From Chitinispirillales bacterium ANBcel5 (lineage in GTDB: Bacteria > Fibrobacterota > Chitinivibrionia > Chitinivibrionales > Chitinispirillaceae): a DNA stretch of 64,000 nucleotides. The position numbers and the translations under genes were made by a program. The stretch lies in the NCBI GenBank assembly GCA_029688955.1, contig JARUKZ010000018.1, positions 34,356-98,355 of the forward strand, in the 5' to 3' direction. Position 1 is the first letter of the stretch, and every line of letters begins with the position of its first letter. The notes below the pieces were generated by a model. The model did not search any database and was not told the origin of the DNA. It worked only from the letters and a program-made list of their open reading frames with translations. Positions 44,501 to 53,067 of this stretch are shown one piece after another.

Positions 44501-46003
44501 TTTGTATTGAAAATGACTATACACCCCTCTGGCTTGGTATAGTTCTGAGCTATCCATTAAAGAGACCCAGCCCTTATTAATTATCTCTTCACTTGAAGTT
44601 CCAAAACGGATTTTACCGGTAACACTCCAGTAAGGGGAGAGTGAATCAATCATTATGGTGGCAGGATAAAAACGAACTGAATCTCCTGAAAAAACGCCTA
44701 TCTCTTCTACGGGGGAAACATATTGTCCACTACTGTATCTGATAAAACGTCTCCCCAGCACACCTCCTTCTATAATCTCTCCATTTCGCCAAACAGCTGC
44801 TATGGAACCATTTCTGTCCATTGCACTGTTAAGAGCAGCACTGGTATAGGTATTCGCATTATCTTCTTTGAGATCTACTGTTCCTTTTGAAATTTCATAC
44901 TGTTCTTTGGTAGTATCCAGCACTTCCCCATTTTTTGTAACATAACGCACTGCCTTTATGGATTCATTATGAGTGTCTCTGTAAACAACCGCCAGGTGTT
45001 GTCCATTGGTAGTGATTGCAACATGTTTGATTCCTGTGGCATGAATTACTCTTTTGGTTTCAACTTCCTGGGCTGTTACTGTATGAAGCAACACTCCAGA
45101 CTCATCCCATGTGGCAATTGCAAAGCGATTATTACCTATGGCCACAGCTGGAGCATCTGAAGTGAAATGAAAGTAATTATCTGAAACCGTAATAACTTCA
45201 CTATGATGAAACGTTTCCACCAAATCAGCAGTAAAACCTTTAACATGAAGATACTTGTCACCAAAGAGATCACCCTGAGTCCAGGTAACAAGTGCGTTGC
45301 CTGATGAATCAACAGCCACGTAGCAATTACTGATTCTATTATCTATCTGCCCGGTGCTATTCCTCGTTACTTCTACTTCTGACTCGACGCTTATTGTGAT
45401 GCCATCAGAGTGTATTTTTCTCAAATAGAGCAGACTGTCATTCACCGAGTTTGCTATCAGAAAGGTATCTTCAGACACTTGAGTAAGACTTGAAGCCATT
45501 CGTCCTCGTCTGTTTCCACCTCTTGAGCTATCCACAACTATTTTTTCATTACCATTAAAGAGTACCAGCGAAACATCAAGGTCATCATGTGGGCTCGTTT
45601 CAATGAATGAGATAACCGTGTTGATAGTTCCTGCTGAATTTAGGTAGTTAAATGTGGAAGGATTGTAATCTGTTACCACCTGAGCATTACTTTGGTATTG
45701 TGAACTGAAATCTGTAAGTATAACATCGCGTTTAAATATATACCCGTCTTGCGGTGAAGCCCAGAAAAAGGTCAGAGAATCATTTGCTCTAAATATCACA
45801 TCAGCATTAGCACTGTTACTACTTTCGGGGAAATCATTATACAGATTTATAAGGCTGCTGTGACTGGTATCAATAATCAAACCACCGGAGCTATCGGCAA
45901 GATTGAGTCTTTCTCCTTCCATGAAGGATTCTCTGGTAAAAGTTTTGGAAGTAACGAAGGATATGGATACCAAAAGGATGAGTAAACTAACTACCAGTTT
46001 CAT
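41531..46003 (-). CDS. Giant exported Ig-like-domain protein, coupled to fliJ
   Basis: This 1490-residue protein has a signal peptide (1-19) and a beta-rich body. The N-terminal 430 residues look like repeated strand units of an uncertain fold; the middle has Ig-like or cadherin-like segments; residues about 960-1370 hold two or three Big_5-type Ig domains (SPSHASFNVTNTFGISIEFSSPVDPASVD, EGSAVDEISPEITITFSHPI). The last 110 residues form a FlgD-Ig/Por-secretion-like domain (YPNPYRPSKD, WLWDTKNQSGTKVSSGVYFYL, final RGKVMIVR), suggesting transport to the surface by a type IX-like system. The ATG follows CAGGAG and overlaps the fliJ end by 17 bases, so it belongs to the flagellar operon. Confidence 0.85.
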   Translation of the reverse strand: MKLVVSLLILLVSISFVTSKTFTRESFMEGERLNLADSSGGLIIDTSHSSLINLYNDFPESSNSANADVIFRANDSLTFFWASPQDGYIFKRDVILTDFSSQYQSNAQVVTDYNPSTFNYLNSAGTINTVISFIETSPHDDLDVSLVLFNGNEKIVVDSSRGGNRRGRMASSLTQVSEDTFLIANSVNDSLLYLRKIHSDGITISVESEVEVTRNSTGQIDNRISNCYVAVDSSGNALVTWTQGDLFGDKYLHVKGFTADLVETFHHSEVITVSDNYFHFTSDAPAVAIGNNRFAIATWDESGVLLHTVTAQEVETKRVIHATGIKHVAITTNGQHLAVVYRDTHNESIKAVRYVTKNGEVLDTTKEQYEISKGTVDLKEDNANTYTSAALNSAMDRNGSIAAVWRNGEIIEGGVLGRRFIRYSSGQYVSPVEEIGVFSGDSVRFYPATIMIDSLSPYWSVTGKIRFGTSSEEIINKGWVSLMDSSELYQARGVYSHFQYKIDIVTTDTLSTPLLKRVTIDWNSKPVITNAEVYINDNSIGTISNGDEVTVFSRKDKAQIHFSVRDGREEEWIQFLTKTPQHDTTFYVHSDSPIYSGYTEIENFAVSDTSYEITIEAKDSFNWNAVPLQFSFRTRNSIPKLHLKAKDSSVIKDGTTILFQEDDSLMITMGVSDTNDPLTVTAYAIILSDEKPDTIGHTSGSEPPVLMMLSAEQFSKPKELKIVASDPDTVVVTMCSIRVNHIPEIKYVTIDDKKYKNRDTVRIIPGREFELSIKTDDPDLLYGDTLTYTNSLSDLFIRTVQPLLKKKITPQAEDPYLTIKVSDTHNRTDSVRVYYKYPQYQSESPSHDYLYGKGKLRDGISLIHGSLDTANVSLPLQNSGSDTLSITSVSFGNESYQWLSFAVLYDEDTQVFNSKTIDEFSPLVIGAGDTIPFRINLTADGLKGDGVVDDTIFIHTSDPRNSIDTIPIRFEHNDLPRIVSVEVLFDKSVLNKTQQSTSYDFPPHGLISVLFSEPIDSISAQNGISLFSYFDLKKSGVDNPISTYHNWNSDYTRLNIRANYTDSSSHFGLKPPAGMFIPTDSIHLAINQGVSDLAQTPSGPNALDILQINERVSESDTTFAFRIDSIPFRVTSLSPSHASFNVTNTFGISIEFSSPVDPASVDTSLSENKTLQVYSSMSKDELVSFDSIDVTENIITAYPSRRFFYGDTIFCRFNSSGVKDFLGYTTDNTGDGISMPLIDPDSPADDIEWHFIIQNNDIVTVTPVEGSAVDEISPEITITFSHPIFPGTFDTDTTANNKSFSLSSRFGEDDISFSDITISDCSTEVTIVPDRRFFADDSVLCHFKGFTSPFDYLSENNLPLNNLKGEYQWYFTTSGTGFYTYPNPYRPSKDPRHCIENGPCGIWFKNLHLIDPEKNDLRIKIFTIKAIPVFDTQRAGISLNFDPDNQFVEPQWLWDTKNQSGTKVSSGVYFYLIYDSDGSALKRGKVMIVR

Positions 46004-46448
46004 GTGCGCTCCTGATAAAAGCCTGCTGTGCGATTTCGTCGGAGAATATTTGTTGATTCCTGTTTTGCTCTTTTTTCCATTCTCTGAGTTTGTGTTCTTT
46101 TATTTTTTCCACAGCTTTTCTCTTCTGAGTTGCTTTTACCAGCTCTTTTCGAATCGCTTCAGCTTCAGCACCAAGATCCTGGAATTTGCGTCCCTGTTTT
46201 AAAATTGTAAGTTTCAGATGATTTCTGTAACTTACCGAGTAGCGCATTGAGAGAATATCCTCACCCGATCCCCTACTCTCTTTTTCTGATCTCTGAAGTT
46301 CCTTAAGCGATTGTTCCAAAGATTGTATCTCTTTTTTCTGATTTTCTATTTCACCATGCTTTTGACCAAGTAAGCCTTTGATTTCATCCTCTTTGCGAAG
46401 CCTGAAATCAAGTAGTGCCTGAAGTGAAAACTTAAATTTCTTTTTCAT
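45987..46448 (-). CDS. fliJ: Flagellar chaperone FliJ
   Basis: This 153-residue coiled-coil protein fits FliJ: KFKFSLQALLDFRLRKEDE at the N-terminus and long charged helices to the end (EKIKEHKLREWKKEQ). FliJ escorts substrates to the flagellar export gate and interacts with FliH and FliI. Length and position right after fliI (9-base gap) are typical. Its end overlaps the start of the giant exported-protein gene. Confidence 0.88.
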   Translation of the reverse strand: MKKKFKFSLQALLDFRLRKEDEIKGLLGQKHGEIENQKKEIQSLEQSLKELQRSEKESRGSGEDILSMRYSVSYRNHLKLTILKQGRKFQDLGAEAEAIRKELVKATQKRKAVEKIKEHKLREWKKEQNRNQQIFSDEIAQQAFIRSAHETGS

Positions 46449-46457
46449 CTTTTAGCT

Positions 46458-47795
46458 TTATCCTGCAGCAGCTAAGAGCTCTCTTAACTTTTTAATGTTT
46501 CCATCAAAATCAGAGGATGTATCAGTTGATTGGCGTAGAAATGTTTTTATATGTTGCTGAATTTTTATTGCTCTATCCACTCTTTCATTGGTTCCCGCTA
46601 CATATGCGCCAATTTGGATCAGATCTTCATTTTCTCTGTAAGCTGCCATAAGATCTTTTATTCTACTGCTGATCGATACATGTTCCTTTTTTGCGATATC
46701 ATTCATACACCTTGATATACTTTCAAGCACATCAATAGCTGGAAAGTGGTTTTGGTGTGCAAGTTTCCTTGATAGCACAATATGACCATCAAGAATCGAT
46801 CGGGCAGTATCAGCTATAGGCTCATCCATATCATCACCTTCCACCAACACCGTAAAAAGCCCTGTAATGGTACCCTTATCAGAATTTCCGGCTCTTTCCA
46901 GAAATTGTGGTAGAAGCGAGAAAACCGAAGGCGTGTACCCTTTGGTGGCAGGGGGTTCGCCTACAGCAAGTCCTATCTCCCGTTGTGCCATTGCAAGGCG
47001 GGTAATTGAATCTGCCAGAAAAAGAACATTTTTACCCTGATCCCGGAAGTATTCGGCAATGGAAGCAGCAATAAGAGCACCTTTTATTCTTATTAGAGCA
47101 GGTTGGTCACTTGTGGCCACAACGAGCACCGACCTGGCCATACCTTCAGGTCCAAGATCACGTTCAATAAACTCTCTTACCTCTCTTCCCCGCTCACCGA
47201 TTAAGGCAATGACATTAATATCTGATTTGCAGTTTTTAGCCATCATGCCCATCAGAACACTTTTTCCAACACCACTTCCCGCAAAGATTCCCATTCTCTG
47301 ACCTTTGCCTATGGTGATCAAACTATCGATTGCTTTGATACCGGTATGAAATGGCTCGGTTATTCGGTTTCGGCTTAGTGGGTTTGGAACAGCAGAGAAG
47401 ACCGATCTTTTATCGATGGTGTTAAGTGGTCCCTTGTTATCAATAGGAACACCTAAACCATTTAACACTCTTCCCAGTAGATTTTCACCGGTAGAAACCA
47501 TCAATGGATGTCTTGTGGCAGATACAGTGAGCCCGGGGTGTATACCTTCAATGGTTCCAAGAGGCATCAGAAGAGTATTTTTCTTTCGAAACCCCACAAC
47601 TTCGGCTTGTCCAACTCTGATACCATTTCTCTCAATGTTACAGATTTCTCCAATTGATGCAGCCGGACCATTTGAAACTATCATCAATCCAATGACTTCG
47701 ATAATTCGCCCATGAATCCTGATCGGTTCTGAAGCATTTACCGTATCGAGTAGATAATTTAGCCGTTCTTCGATCTCGTTTTGAAAAAGTATCAT
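46458..47795 (-). CDS. fliI: Flagellar export ATPase FliI
   Basis: This 445-residue ATPase drives flagellar export. It has Walker A GSGVGKS (in GIFAGSGVGKSVLMG), Walker B VLFLADSITR, RGREVREF and the AAA-type PPATKGYTPSVFS motif, as in F-type-like FliI proteins. Length is normal. It overlaps fliH by four bases (ATGA). Works with FliH and FliJ at the membrane export gate. Confidence 0.97.
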   Translation of the reverse strand: MILFQNEIEERLNYLLDTVNASEPIRIHGRIIEVIGLMIVSNGPAASIGEICNIERNGIRVGQAEVVGFRKKNTLLMPLGTIEGIHPGLTVSATRHPLMVSTGENLLGRVLNGLGVPIDNKGPLNTIDKRSVFSAVPNPLSRNRITEPFHTGIKAIDSLITIGKGQRMGIFAGSGVGKSVLMGMMAKNCKSDINVIALIGERGREVREFIERDLGPEGMARSVLVVATSDQPALIRIKGALIAASIAEYFRDQGKNVLFLADSITRLAMAQREIGLAVGEPPATKGYTPSVFSLLPQFLERAGNSDKGTITGLFTVLVEGDDMDEPIADTARSILDGHIVLSRKLAHQNHFPAIDVLESISRCMNDIAKKEHVSISSRIKDLMAAYRENEDLIQIGAYVAGTNERVDRAIKIQQHIKTFLRQSTDTSSDFDGNIKKLRELLAAAG

Positions 47796-48631
47796 GAATC
47801 ATCCGGGATGGTTGGAGATTGACCTTCTGTTTGCTGTGACCAACTTTTTTCAATCAATGAATTTATTTCCTCCATCTGAACATCGATTCTTGCATCGACT
47901 AATCCGTTCCCCGACTCAATTATACACCCCCCCTTGTCTATTCTGTTGTCCTCTTCGATTACAATATCCTTAAGTCGTTCACTTACCGGTGCCCAGAACT
48001 CTTTTCCCTTCTTAACAGTTTCTAAATCCTGAGGAGATATTCGTATAATGATATCCTCTTTTTGTGATATGGAGCTAAGAGCTTTTTTAATAACTTTCAG
48101 CACTAGTTCATGATTAGTGGACAACTCAGCACCGATTATTTTTTTAGCGATTGCAAACGATACCCTCATCACAGCACCTTCAGAGCGCCAGATCATCTCC
48201 TTTTTTGATTTTTCCAGGTTTTGAAGGACAGTTAATATATTCTGCTGAAGCTTTTCTAACTGTGCGTTATATTCTTCATCAGCTCTTTTTTTACCGAGGA
48301 TTTCCCCTTCAGCAACCCCCTCCTTTTTGCCCTTGTTATACGCGTTATTAACTGCCTGTTTTGCGATATTCTCTTTTCTTGTAATCTGATTTTTCAGTTC
48401 AAGAATCTTTTTTTCAAGCTCAAGAATATGCCTTTCATCGGCGCTTAAGATTCCGCTTTTATCAGGAGTATCAAATGATTCCAGATTGGGGGCATGAAGT
48501 GGGAAGTCGTTGTGTTCCTCAACCTTTTTGCGAAGAATTTTCTTCAACCCAACCGAAGCAGGATCTTTGGCTTTGAGGAGCTGATCTATAAGGGTTGGAA
48601 CATTTTCTTCCTCAAAATTGTTATTATCCAT
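47792..48631 (-). CDS. fliH: Flagellar assembly protein FliH
   Basis: This 279-residue protein has a variable N-terminus, a long coiled coil (about 70-150, ILELEKKILELKNQI) and a C-terminal FliH/V-ATPase subunit E-like domain (AVMRVSFAIAKKIIGAEL, IIIRISPQDLETVKKG, GGCIIESGNGLVDARIDVQMEEI). FliH regulates FliI. It lies 12 bases after fliG and overlaps fliI by four bases. Confidence 0.93.
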   Translation of the reverse strand: MDNNNFEEENVPTLIDQLLKAKDPASVGLKKILRKKVEEHNDFPLHAPNLESFDTPDKSGILSADERHILELEKKILELKNQITRKENIAKQAVNNAYNKGKKEGVAEGEILGKKRADEEYNAQLEKLQQNILTVLQNLEKSKKEMIWRSEGAVMRVSFAIAKKIIGAELSTNHELVLKVIKKALSSISQKEDIIIRISPQDLETVKKGKEFWAPVSERLKDIVIEEDNRIDKGGCIIESGNGLVDARIDVQMEEINSLIEKSWSQQTEGQSPTIPDDS

Positions 48632-48643
48632 AGCACTTCACCT

Positions 48644-49738
48644 TTATACGACTATGTCGTCCTCGCCACCGCGACCACTGATTATGATTTCGCCATCCTC
48701 TTCCAACCTTCTGACCACATCAACAATTCTTTGCTGAACCTCTTCCACATCTTTTAGCCGGATCGGGCCCATATACTCCATATCTTCCTTTATCATTTCA
48801 GAAGCACGTGATGACATATTTCTGAAGAATTTGTCCTGAAGCTCTTCTGAAGCACCCTTGAGCGCCATAGAAAGTTCCTTGGTATCTATCTCTTTTAATA
48901 CCCGCTGCATCGAGCGATCATCCAGAAGAAGCACATCCTCGAAGACAAACATAAGGTTTTTAATTTCGGTGGCAAGTTCAGGATTGTCTCTTTCCAGATT
49001 TCCAAGAATATTCTTCTCAGCTCCCCGATCAACGCTATTAAGCATCTCTGCAACTGCTTTAACACCACCAACCTCAGATACATCACCGCCAAACAAGGAT
49101 TTTATCTGACTGACCAGCACCTCTTCGACCTGATCGAGGGTTTCTGGTGAGATGCTTTCCATGGTTGCGATTCTTGTTGTAACGTCCACCTGCAACTCCT
49201 GGGGTAAGGAGGAGATGATCGGAGCTGCGTTGGTCGCGCTCATATGTGCAAGAAGAAGGGCAATGGTTTGGGGATGTTCTTTTTGAATAAAATTGACCAG
49301 CTGTTTTGGGTCGATATTCTCTAAAAGATTAAATCCTGTTGTTCTTATAGTTTGCTGAACTTTTTCCAGTATCTCCTTGGCTTTGCGAGATCCCAGTGCT
49401 TTTTCAAGCACTTCACGTGCATAATCGATTCCGCCCTGGGAGATGTACTGGTGGGCCATTGCAATTTCGTGAAACTCTTCCAGAATAGCTTCGCGTATTT
49501 CAGGTTGAACGTTTTCCAATCGTGCAATTTCGGTGGAAAGACGCTCCACATCTGCTTCATCGAGATTTTTAAAGATCTGGCCGGAAGCTTCAGACCCAAG
49601 AGCAACCATAACGATTGCGGCTTTAGCAGGACCCGGAATACCTGATACATCTACCGCTTTGGGTTTCTTGGAATCTTTGGGGGATACATAATTTTCTTTA
49701 TAGAAACCTGCTTTTTCGTTGCGATCTAAAATGGGCAT
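48644..49738 (-). CDS. fliG: Flagellar motor switch protein FliG
   Basis: This 364-residue protein is a full-length rotor switch protein: an N-terminal domain (VDVSGIPGPAKAAIVMVALG), the middle EHPQTIA motif (QKEHPQTIALLLAHM) and a C-terminal torque domain with the charged helix (LLLDDRSMQRVLKEIDTKELSMALKGAS). It binds FliF and FliM and interacts with the stator. Its 142-base upstream gap holds a promoter and an inverted repeat. Confidence 0.97.
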   Translation of the reverse strand: MPILDRNEKAGFYKENYVSPKDSKKPKAVDVSGIPGPAKAAIVMVALGSEASGQIFKNLDEADVERLSTEIARLENVQPEIREAILEEFHEIAMAHQYISQGGIDYAREVLEKALGSRKAKEILEKVQQTIRTTGFNLLENIDPKQLVNFIQKEHPQTIALLLAHMSATNAAPIISSLPQELQVDVTTRIATMESISPETLDQVEEVLVSQIKSLFGGDVSEVGGVKAVAEMLNSVDRGAEKNILGNLERDNPELATEIKNLMFVFEDVLLLDDRSMQRVLKEIDTKELSMALKGASEELQDKFFRNMSSRASEMIKEDMEYMGPIRLKDVEEVQQRIVDVVRRLEEDGEIIISGRGGEDDIVV

Positions 49739-49782
49739 AATTCAGACCTTCATTAAATGGTACCAATGGCTAAATGCGCTCT

Positions 49783-49839
49783 TTGTAGTAATTCTTATAT
49801 CACCCCACAACAATGAGTTGGAGAAAAAAATTACTACAA
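49783..49839 (-). promoter_or_regulatory. Inverted repeat in fliG leader
   Basis: TTGTAGTAATT (49783-49793) and AATTACTACAA (49829-49839) are a perfect 11-bp inverted repeat with a 35-base spacer. It lies just downstream of the fliG promoter and 45 bases from the start codon, so it could be an operator pair or a leader hairpin. Confidence 0.5.
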
Positions 49840-49842
49840 TCT

Positions 49843-49870
49843 ATTATACCATCCACACCATTTATTTCAA
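49843..49870 (-). promoter_or_regulatory. Internal sigma-70-type promoter for fliG
   Basis: On the minus strand TTGAAA (49870-49865), a 16-base spacer and TATAAT (49848-49843) form a good housekeeping-type promoter directly after fliF. It would let fliG and the genes after it be expressed apart from the flgB promoter. Confidence 0.6.
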
Positions 49871-49880
49871 GATCTGTGTA

Positions 49881-51416
49881 CTACTTTTTTCGTTTTGGTG
49901 CTGGCTGAGAAAGCCATTCTTTAATAATAGAGGAGATATTATCAGGCTCTTCTCTGGTCATCATCTCTACTCTTTCAAGAATTTCAGAATGATATCTGAC
50001 ATCTTCGGGAACTTCTGGTATAATATCTTCTGTAATTCCAAAGTTTTCCATTGCCGGAACGGGTGGATTCATTGCTTCAGACAGTATTCCGGCCACATAT
50101 TTGAGAAAGACCATAAACACCAGAGCAATAATGAAAATTAGAACATATTTGGCAATAGTCATCCAGAACTCCCACTGCTCTCTGTTTTGCATATCCATTT
50201 GTTCGCGTCTTAGAAATTCATTATCAAACTGAATCGCCGAAACTGTAATCTGATCGCCACGGGTGATATCGTATCCAACCGCGTTTCTCACTATATCTTC
50301 TATGTTTTGAAGTTCCTCGGGACTACGCTCCACATAAATTTGCTCACCATTTTCACCCTGTTGATACCTTCCGTCCACAGCTACCGAAACAGTGAGGCGT
50401 TCTATATTACCGACTTCTCTAACCACCTGCTCAAGGGTTCTGTTGATTTCATAATTGGTAAGTGAGCGTTCGCGCGTGTGATCACCATCAGGAGCATTCT
50501 TGGTAAATTCTTCAATCAACTCTTCAGATCTTATAACTCTGCTTTCGGGATCAAACCTCTCGATTGTTTTTTCAACTCTGTCGAAGTCTAACACAGCAGA
50601 AACATTCACATATGCCTTGGAAGGACCAAGGATATTTAAGAGAAGCTGATTTGACTTTTTTTCAAGATACTGTTCCACATTTTGCTGTAGTTCCATATTT
50701 CTGGAGCTAATTATGGCGGTTTCATCCTGTGCATAAGGGTTTGAGAGAAGCCTGCCGTTGTAATCGAGGATTGAAATATTTTCGGGGCTAAGTCCATCCA
50801 CACTGGATGAGACCAGATAGCTTATTCCCCGCACCTGGTCTCTTGATAGCTGATTACCATGGGTAAGATTTAATACTACCGACGCCTTTGAATCCTGCTG
50901 CTGGTCCAAAAAGATGGTATTTTCGGGAATAACTATGTGAACTCTGGCACTCCTGACTTCAGAAAGCCCCTCAATCGTTCTTTGAATCTCCCCTTCAAGG
51001 GCACGCCGGTGATTAAGCTTCTGGACGTAATCGGTCATTCCAAAATTGTTACCATCAAACAACTCATACCCCAACCCACGTTTTCGGGGAAGTCCTTCAC
51101 GTGCAAGTGCCATCCGTGCCTCATAGAGCTGTGAGGCCTGTACCGTTACTGTACTTCCGTTATTCTGCATACGATACCGGAAATTATGATTATCAAGCTG
51201 CTCGGTAATAAGAGAAGCATCTTCGATATCCAGATTTGAGTATAAGACTCTATAGCCGCTTTCGGTCGATCCCGTACTATGCGACCAGATAAGAAGTCCT
51301 ACCAGCCCAAAGAGGGTAAACCCTACCAGGGCAGAGGTAATAATTTTTTGTTGAAGCGAAAGTTTCTGCCACACAGCAGAAAGCTGAGTAATTAACTGCT
51401 TAAAAAAATCCGACAT
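49881..51416 (-). CDS. fliF: Flagellar MS-ring protein FliF
   Basis: This 511-residue protein forms the MS ring. It has an N-terminal membrane helix (about 24-46), ring-building motifs (GYRVLYSNLDIEDASLI, ALAREGLPRKRGLGYELFD, ALEGEIQRTIEGLSEVRSARVHI), a second helix near 428-452 and a C-terminal FliG-binding tail (VRYHSEILERVEMMTREEPDNISSIIKEWL). Length is normal. AGGGGAAG precedes the ATG. It lies between fliE and fliG. Confidence 0.97.
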   Translation of the reverse strand: MSDFFKQLITQLSAVWQKLSLQQKIITSALVGFTLFGLVGLLIWSHSTGSTESGYRVLYSNLDIEDASLITEQLDNHNFRYRMQNNGSTVTVQASQLYEARMALAREGLPRKRGLGYELFDGNNFGMTDYVQKLNHRRALEGEIQRTIEGLSEVRSARVHIVIPENTIFLDQQQDSKASVVLNLTHGNQLSRDQVRGISYLVSSSVDGLSPENISILDYNGRLLSNPYAQDETAIISSRNMELQQNVEQYLEKKSNQLLLNILGPSKAYVNVSAVLDFDRVEKTIERFDPESRVIRSEELIEEFTKNAPDGDHTRERSLTNYEINRTLEQVVREVGNIERLTVSVAVDGRYQQGENGEQIYVERSPEELQNIEDIVRNAVGYDITRGDQITVSAIQFDNEFLRREQMDMQNREQWEFWMTIAKYVLIFIIALVFMVFLKYVAGILSEAMNPPVPAMENFGITEDIIPEVPEDVRYHSEILERVEMMTREEPDNISSIIKEWLSQPAPKRKK

Positions 51417-51478
51417 TCTGTTTCTTCCCCTAAAGCTCTTTGCAGAGTAAAATTTCAGCCAGTTCTATTGATAACACA

Positions 51479-51778
51479 TCAGAGTCGTATTCGCATAACT
51501 TCCTGATATGCATCCATTACCTTGTTTCGAATTTCCATCATCATATTAAACGCCACATTGGCCTCTTCAACGGTAGACATTACCTGATGAACATCAGTGA
51601 TTTCACCGGCAGCCATTTTTTTTATGGATTGATCTGCTTTATTTTGCATATCATTAACATCTTTTAGGAATCCATTCATAGTATCCTTAAAAGAGGGAGC
51701 ACCAGAAGACGTTTTTTTAGGTTTTAACGGTGAATCGCCCCCTGTGTTTCCAACCGGTCCTATTTGATTGATATTCAT
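51479..51778 (-). CDS. fliE: Flagellar hook-basal body protein FliE
   Basis: This 99-residue rod/MS-ring junction protein carries the FliE pattern (FKDTMNGFLKDVNDMQNKADQSIKKMAAGEITDVHQVMSTVEEANVAFNMMM). It links the ring to the rod. Its order after flgB, flgC and a short unknown gene is typical except for that extra gene. Confidence 0.93.
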   Translation of the reverse strand: MNINQIGPVGNTGGDSPLKPKKTSSGAPSFKDTMNGFLKDVNDMQNKADQSIKKMAAGEITDVHQVMSTVEEANVAFNMMMEIRNKVMDAYQEVMRIRL

Positions 51779-51809
51779 AAGTTTAATCCCTCCAGTATAC
51801 AGTTATGCT

Positions 51810-52061
51810 TTAAGCATAGGCATCGAATTTTGAACCAAGAGTCTTCCCACTTTTAGCTTTATCGGCAGATTGAAGATTCACTGAAGGAAGCTTTGAAGAT
51901 TGAAACATCTTTACCTCTCTGGAGATAGTGCTCTTGGCTCCTGCTTTTTGATTGGTATCAGTTTTACCGTTAAAAGCGGTGCTGTTTCGTGCTCTGGCCT
52001 GCGAGGTAAGTTTCATAAACTGTGCCCAGGAGTCCTGAGAATTAACACCCTGTGTATTCAT
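51810..52061 (-). CDS. Unknown 83-residue protein between flgC and fliE
   Basis: This short protein (SWAQFMKLTSQARARN, SREVKMFQSSKLPSVNLQSA, terminal LGSKFDAYA) has no signal peptide and is rich in Ser, Lys and Asn, with low hydrophobicity. I recognise no family. Its place inside a tight flagellar operon, 13 bases after flgC and 31 before fliE, and a clear ATG after GAGAAGG favour a real gene. The disordered look is like that of export substrates or small rod proteins. Confidence 0.7.
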   Translation of the reverse strand: MNTQGVNSQDSWAQFMKLTSQARARNSTAFNGKTDTNQKAGAKSTISREVKMFQSSKLPSVNLQSADKAKSGKTLGSKFDAYA

Positions 52062-52074
52062 CCTTCTCTATCCC

Positions 52075-52581
52075 CTAACTTTGAAGTGCCTGCATAAGCA
52101 TACTTTTGGTTGCATTAAACGCTGTTACATTGGCCTCATATGCTCTGGTTGCAGCGATCATATTGGTCATCTCTTCAATAACGTTTACGTTTGGCATCGC
52201 CACATATCCCCGTTCATCTGCATCCGGATGTGCCGGATCATGCACCATCCTTGCGGGACGTGAATCCTCCCTTATCTCTGAAACCTCAACACCACTTCCA
52301 AAGAACCGTTCATCGCGGGGAAAATTAGACGATGGAATAGGCATATGATTGCTTGAAGAGCTCCTGCCTTCAAGAGCAACTTCTTTATTTAAAATCCGTA
52401 CATCCCGTTTATCACTCTGAGCATTAAACACCACAAACTGCCTTCTGTAGGGACCACCTTCAGGTGTTCGGGTTGTCTCTGCATTGGCCAGATTTGAAGA
52501 GATGGTGTTTTGGCGCGTTCGTTGTGCTCTCATCCCCGATGCGCTTATTGAAAGCCCCGAAAAAATACCTGTCATCGACAT
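52075..52581 (-). CDS. flgC: Flagellar rod protein FlgC
   Basis: This 168-residue proximal rod protein has the FlgB/C family start (SGLSISASGMRAQRTRQNTISSNLANAETTRTPEGGPYRRQ) and the C-terminal MPNVNVIEEMTNMIAATRAYEANVTAFNATKSMLMQAL. Length is somewhat longer than the usual 135-150 because of a loop near 60-110. It follows flgB by 24 bases. Confidence 0.96.
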   Translation of the reverse strand: MSMTGIFSGLSISASGMRAQRTRQNTISSNLANAETTRTPEGGPYRRQFVVFNAQSDKRDVRILNKEVALEGRSSSSNHMPIPSSNFPRDERFFGSGVEVSEIREDSRPARMVHDPAHPDADERGYVAMPNVNVIEEMTNMIAATRAYEANVTAFNATKSMLMQALQS

Positions 52582-52605
52582 AGAATAATACTCCTTATTC
52601 CGTTA

Positions 52606-53031
52606 TTATAGTGGCAATGCTCTGCCCTGAATCGAAGCATTGAGCTTTCTGTAGGTGCCCTGATTAAACCGTAACCCGTAGTTAAACATTATTTGCGTTT
52701 CTGCCAGCTTGGCCATCTCCATATCGATATCAACATTATTTACCCCACTTGGCAACGTTGGATCGTTTGGTTTATAGGCTCTGGCATTTACATCACCAAC
52801 ACCGCTTCTTCCAAGTCTCATATGATTGTTATTGGTTTGGCTCCCTTTGAGCCTGGTGGAGCTTAGTGCATTCCTCAACTCATCTTCAAATGAAACCTCC
52901 ACACGACGATAGCCGGGGGTGGTCACATTGGCGATATTATTGGCGATCACACGGCTTCTTAACATCGATGCATCAAGGCTCTTCTTCACTACCGGATTTG
53001 GAGTTCGGTTAAAAAGTGCTTCTCTTAGCAT
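52606..53031 (-). CDS. flgB: Flagellar rod protein FlgB
   Basis: This 141-residue protein is the first rod subunit: LDASMLRSRVIANNIANVTTPGYRRVEVSFEDEL and a C-terminal NVDIDMEMAKLAETQIMFNYGLR. AAAGGGAAAG precedes the ATG at 53031. It leads the flagellar operon and has a sigma-54 promoter 40 bases upstream. Confidence 0.96.
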   Translation of the reverse strand: MLREALFNRTPNPVVKKSLDASMLRSRVIANNIANVTTPGYRRVEVSFEDELRNALSSTRLKGSQTNNNHMRLGRSGVGDVNARAYKPNDPTLPSGVNNVDIDMEMAKLAETQIMFNYGLRFNQGTYRKLNASIQGRALPL

Positions 53032-53067
53032 AACTTTCCCTTTGTAGTACGTTTGAACGCTCTAATA

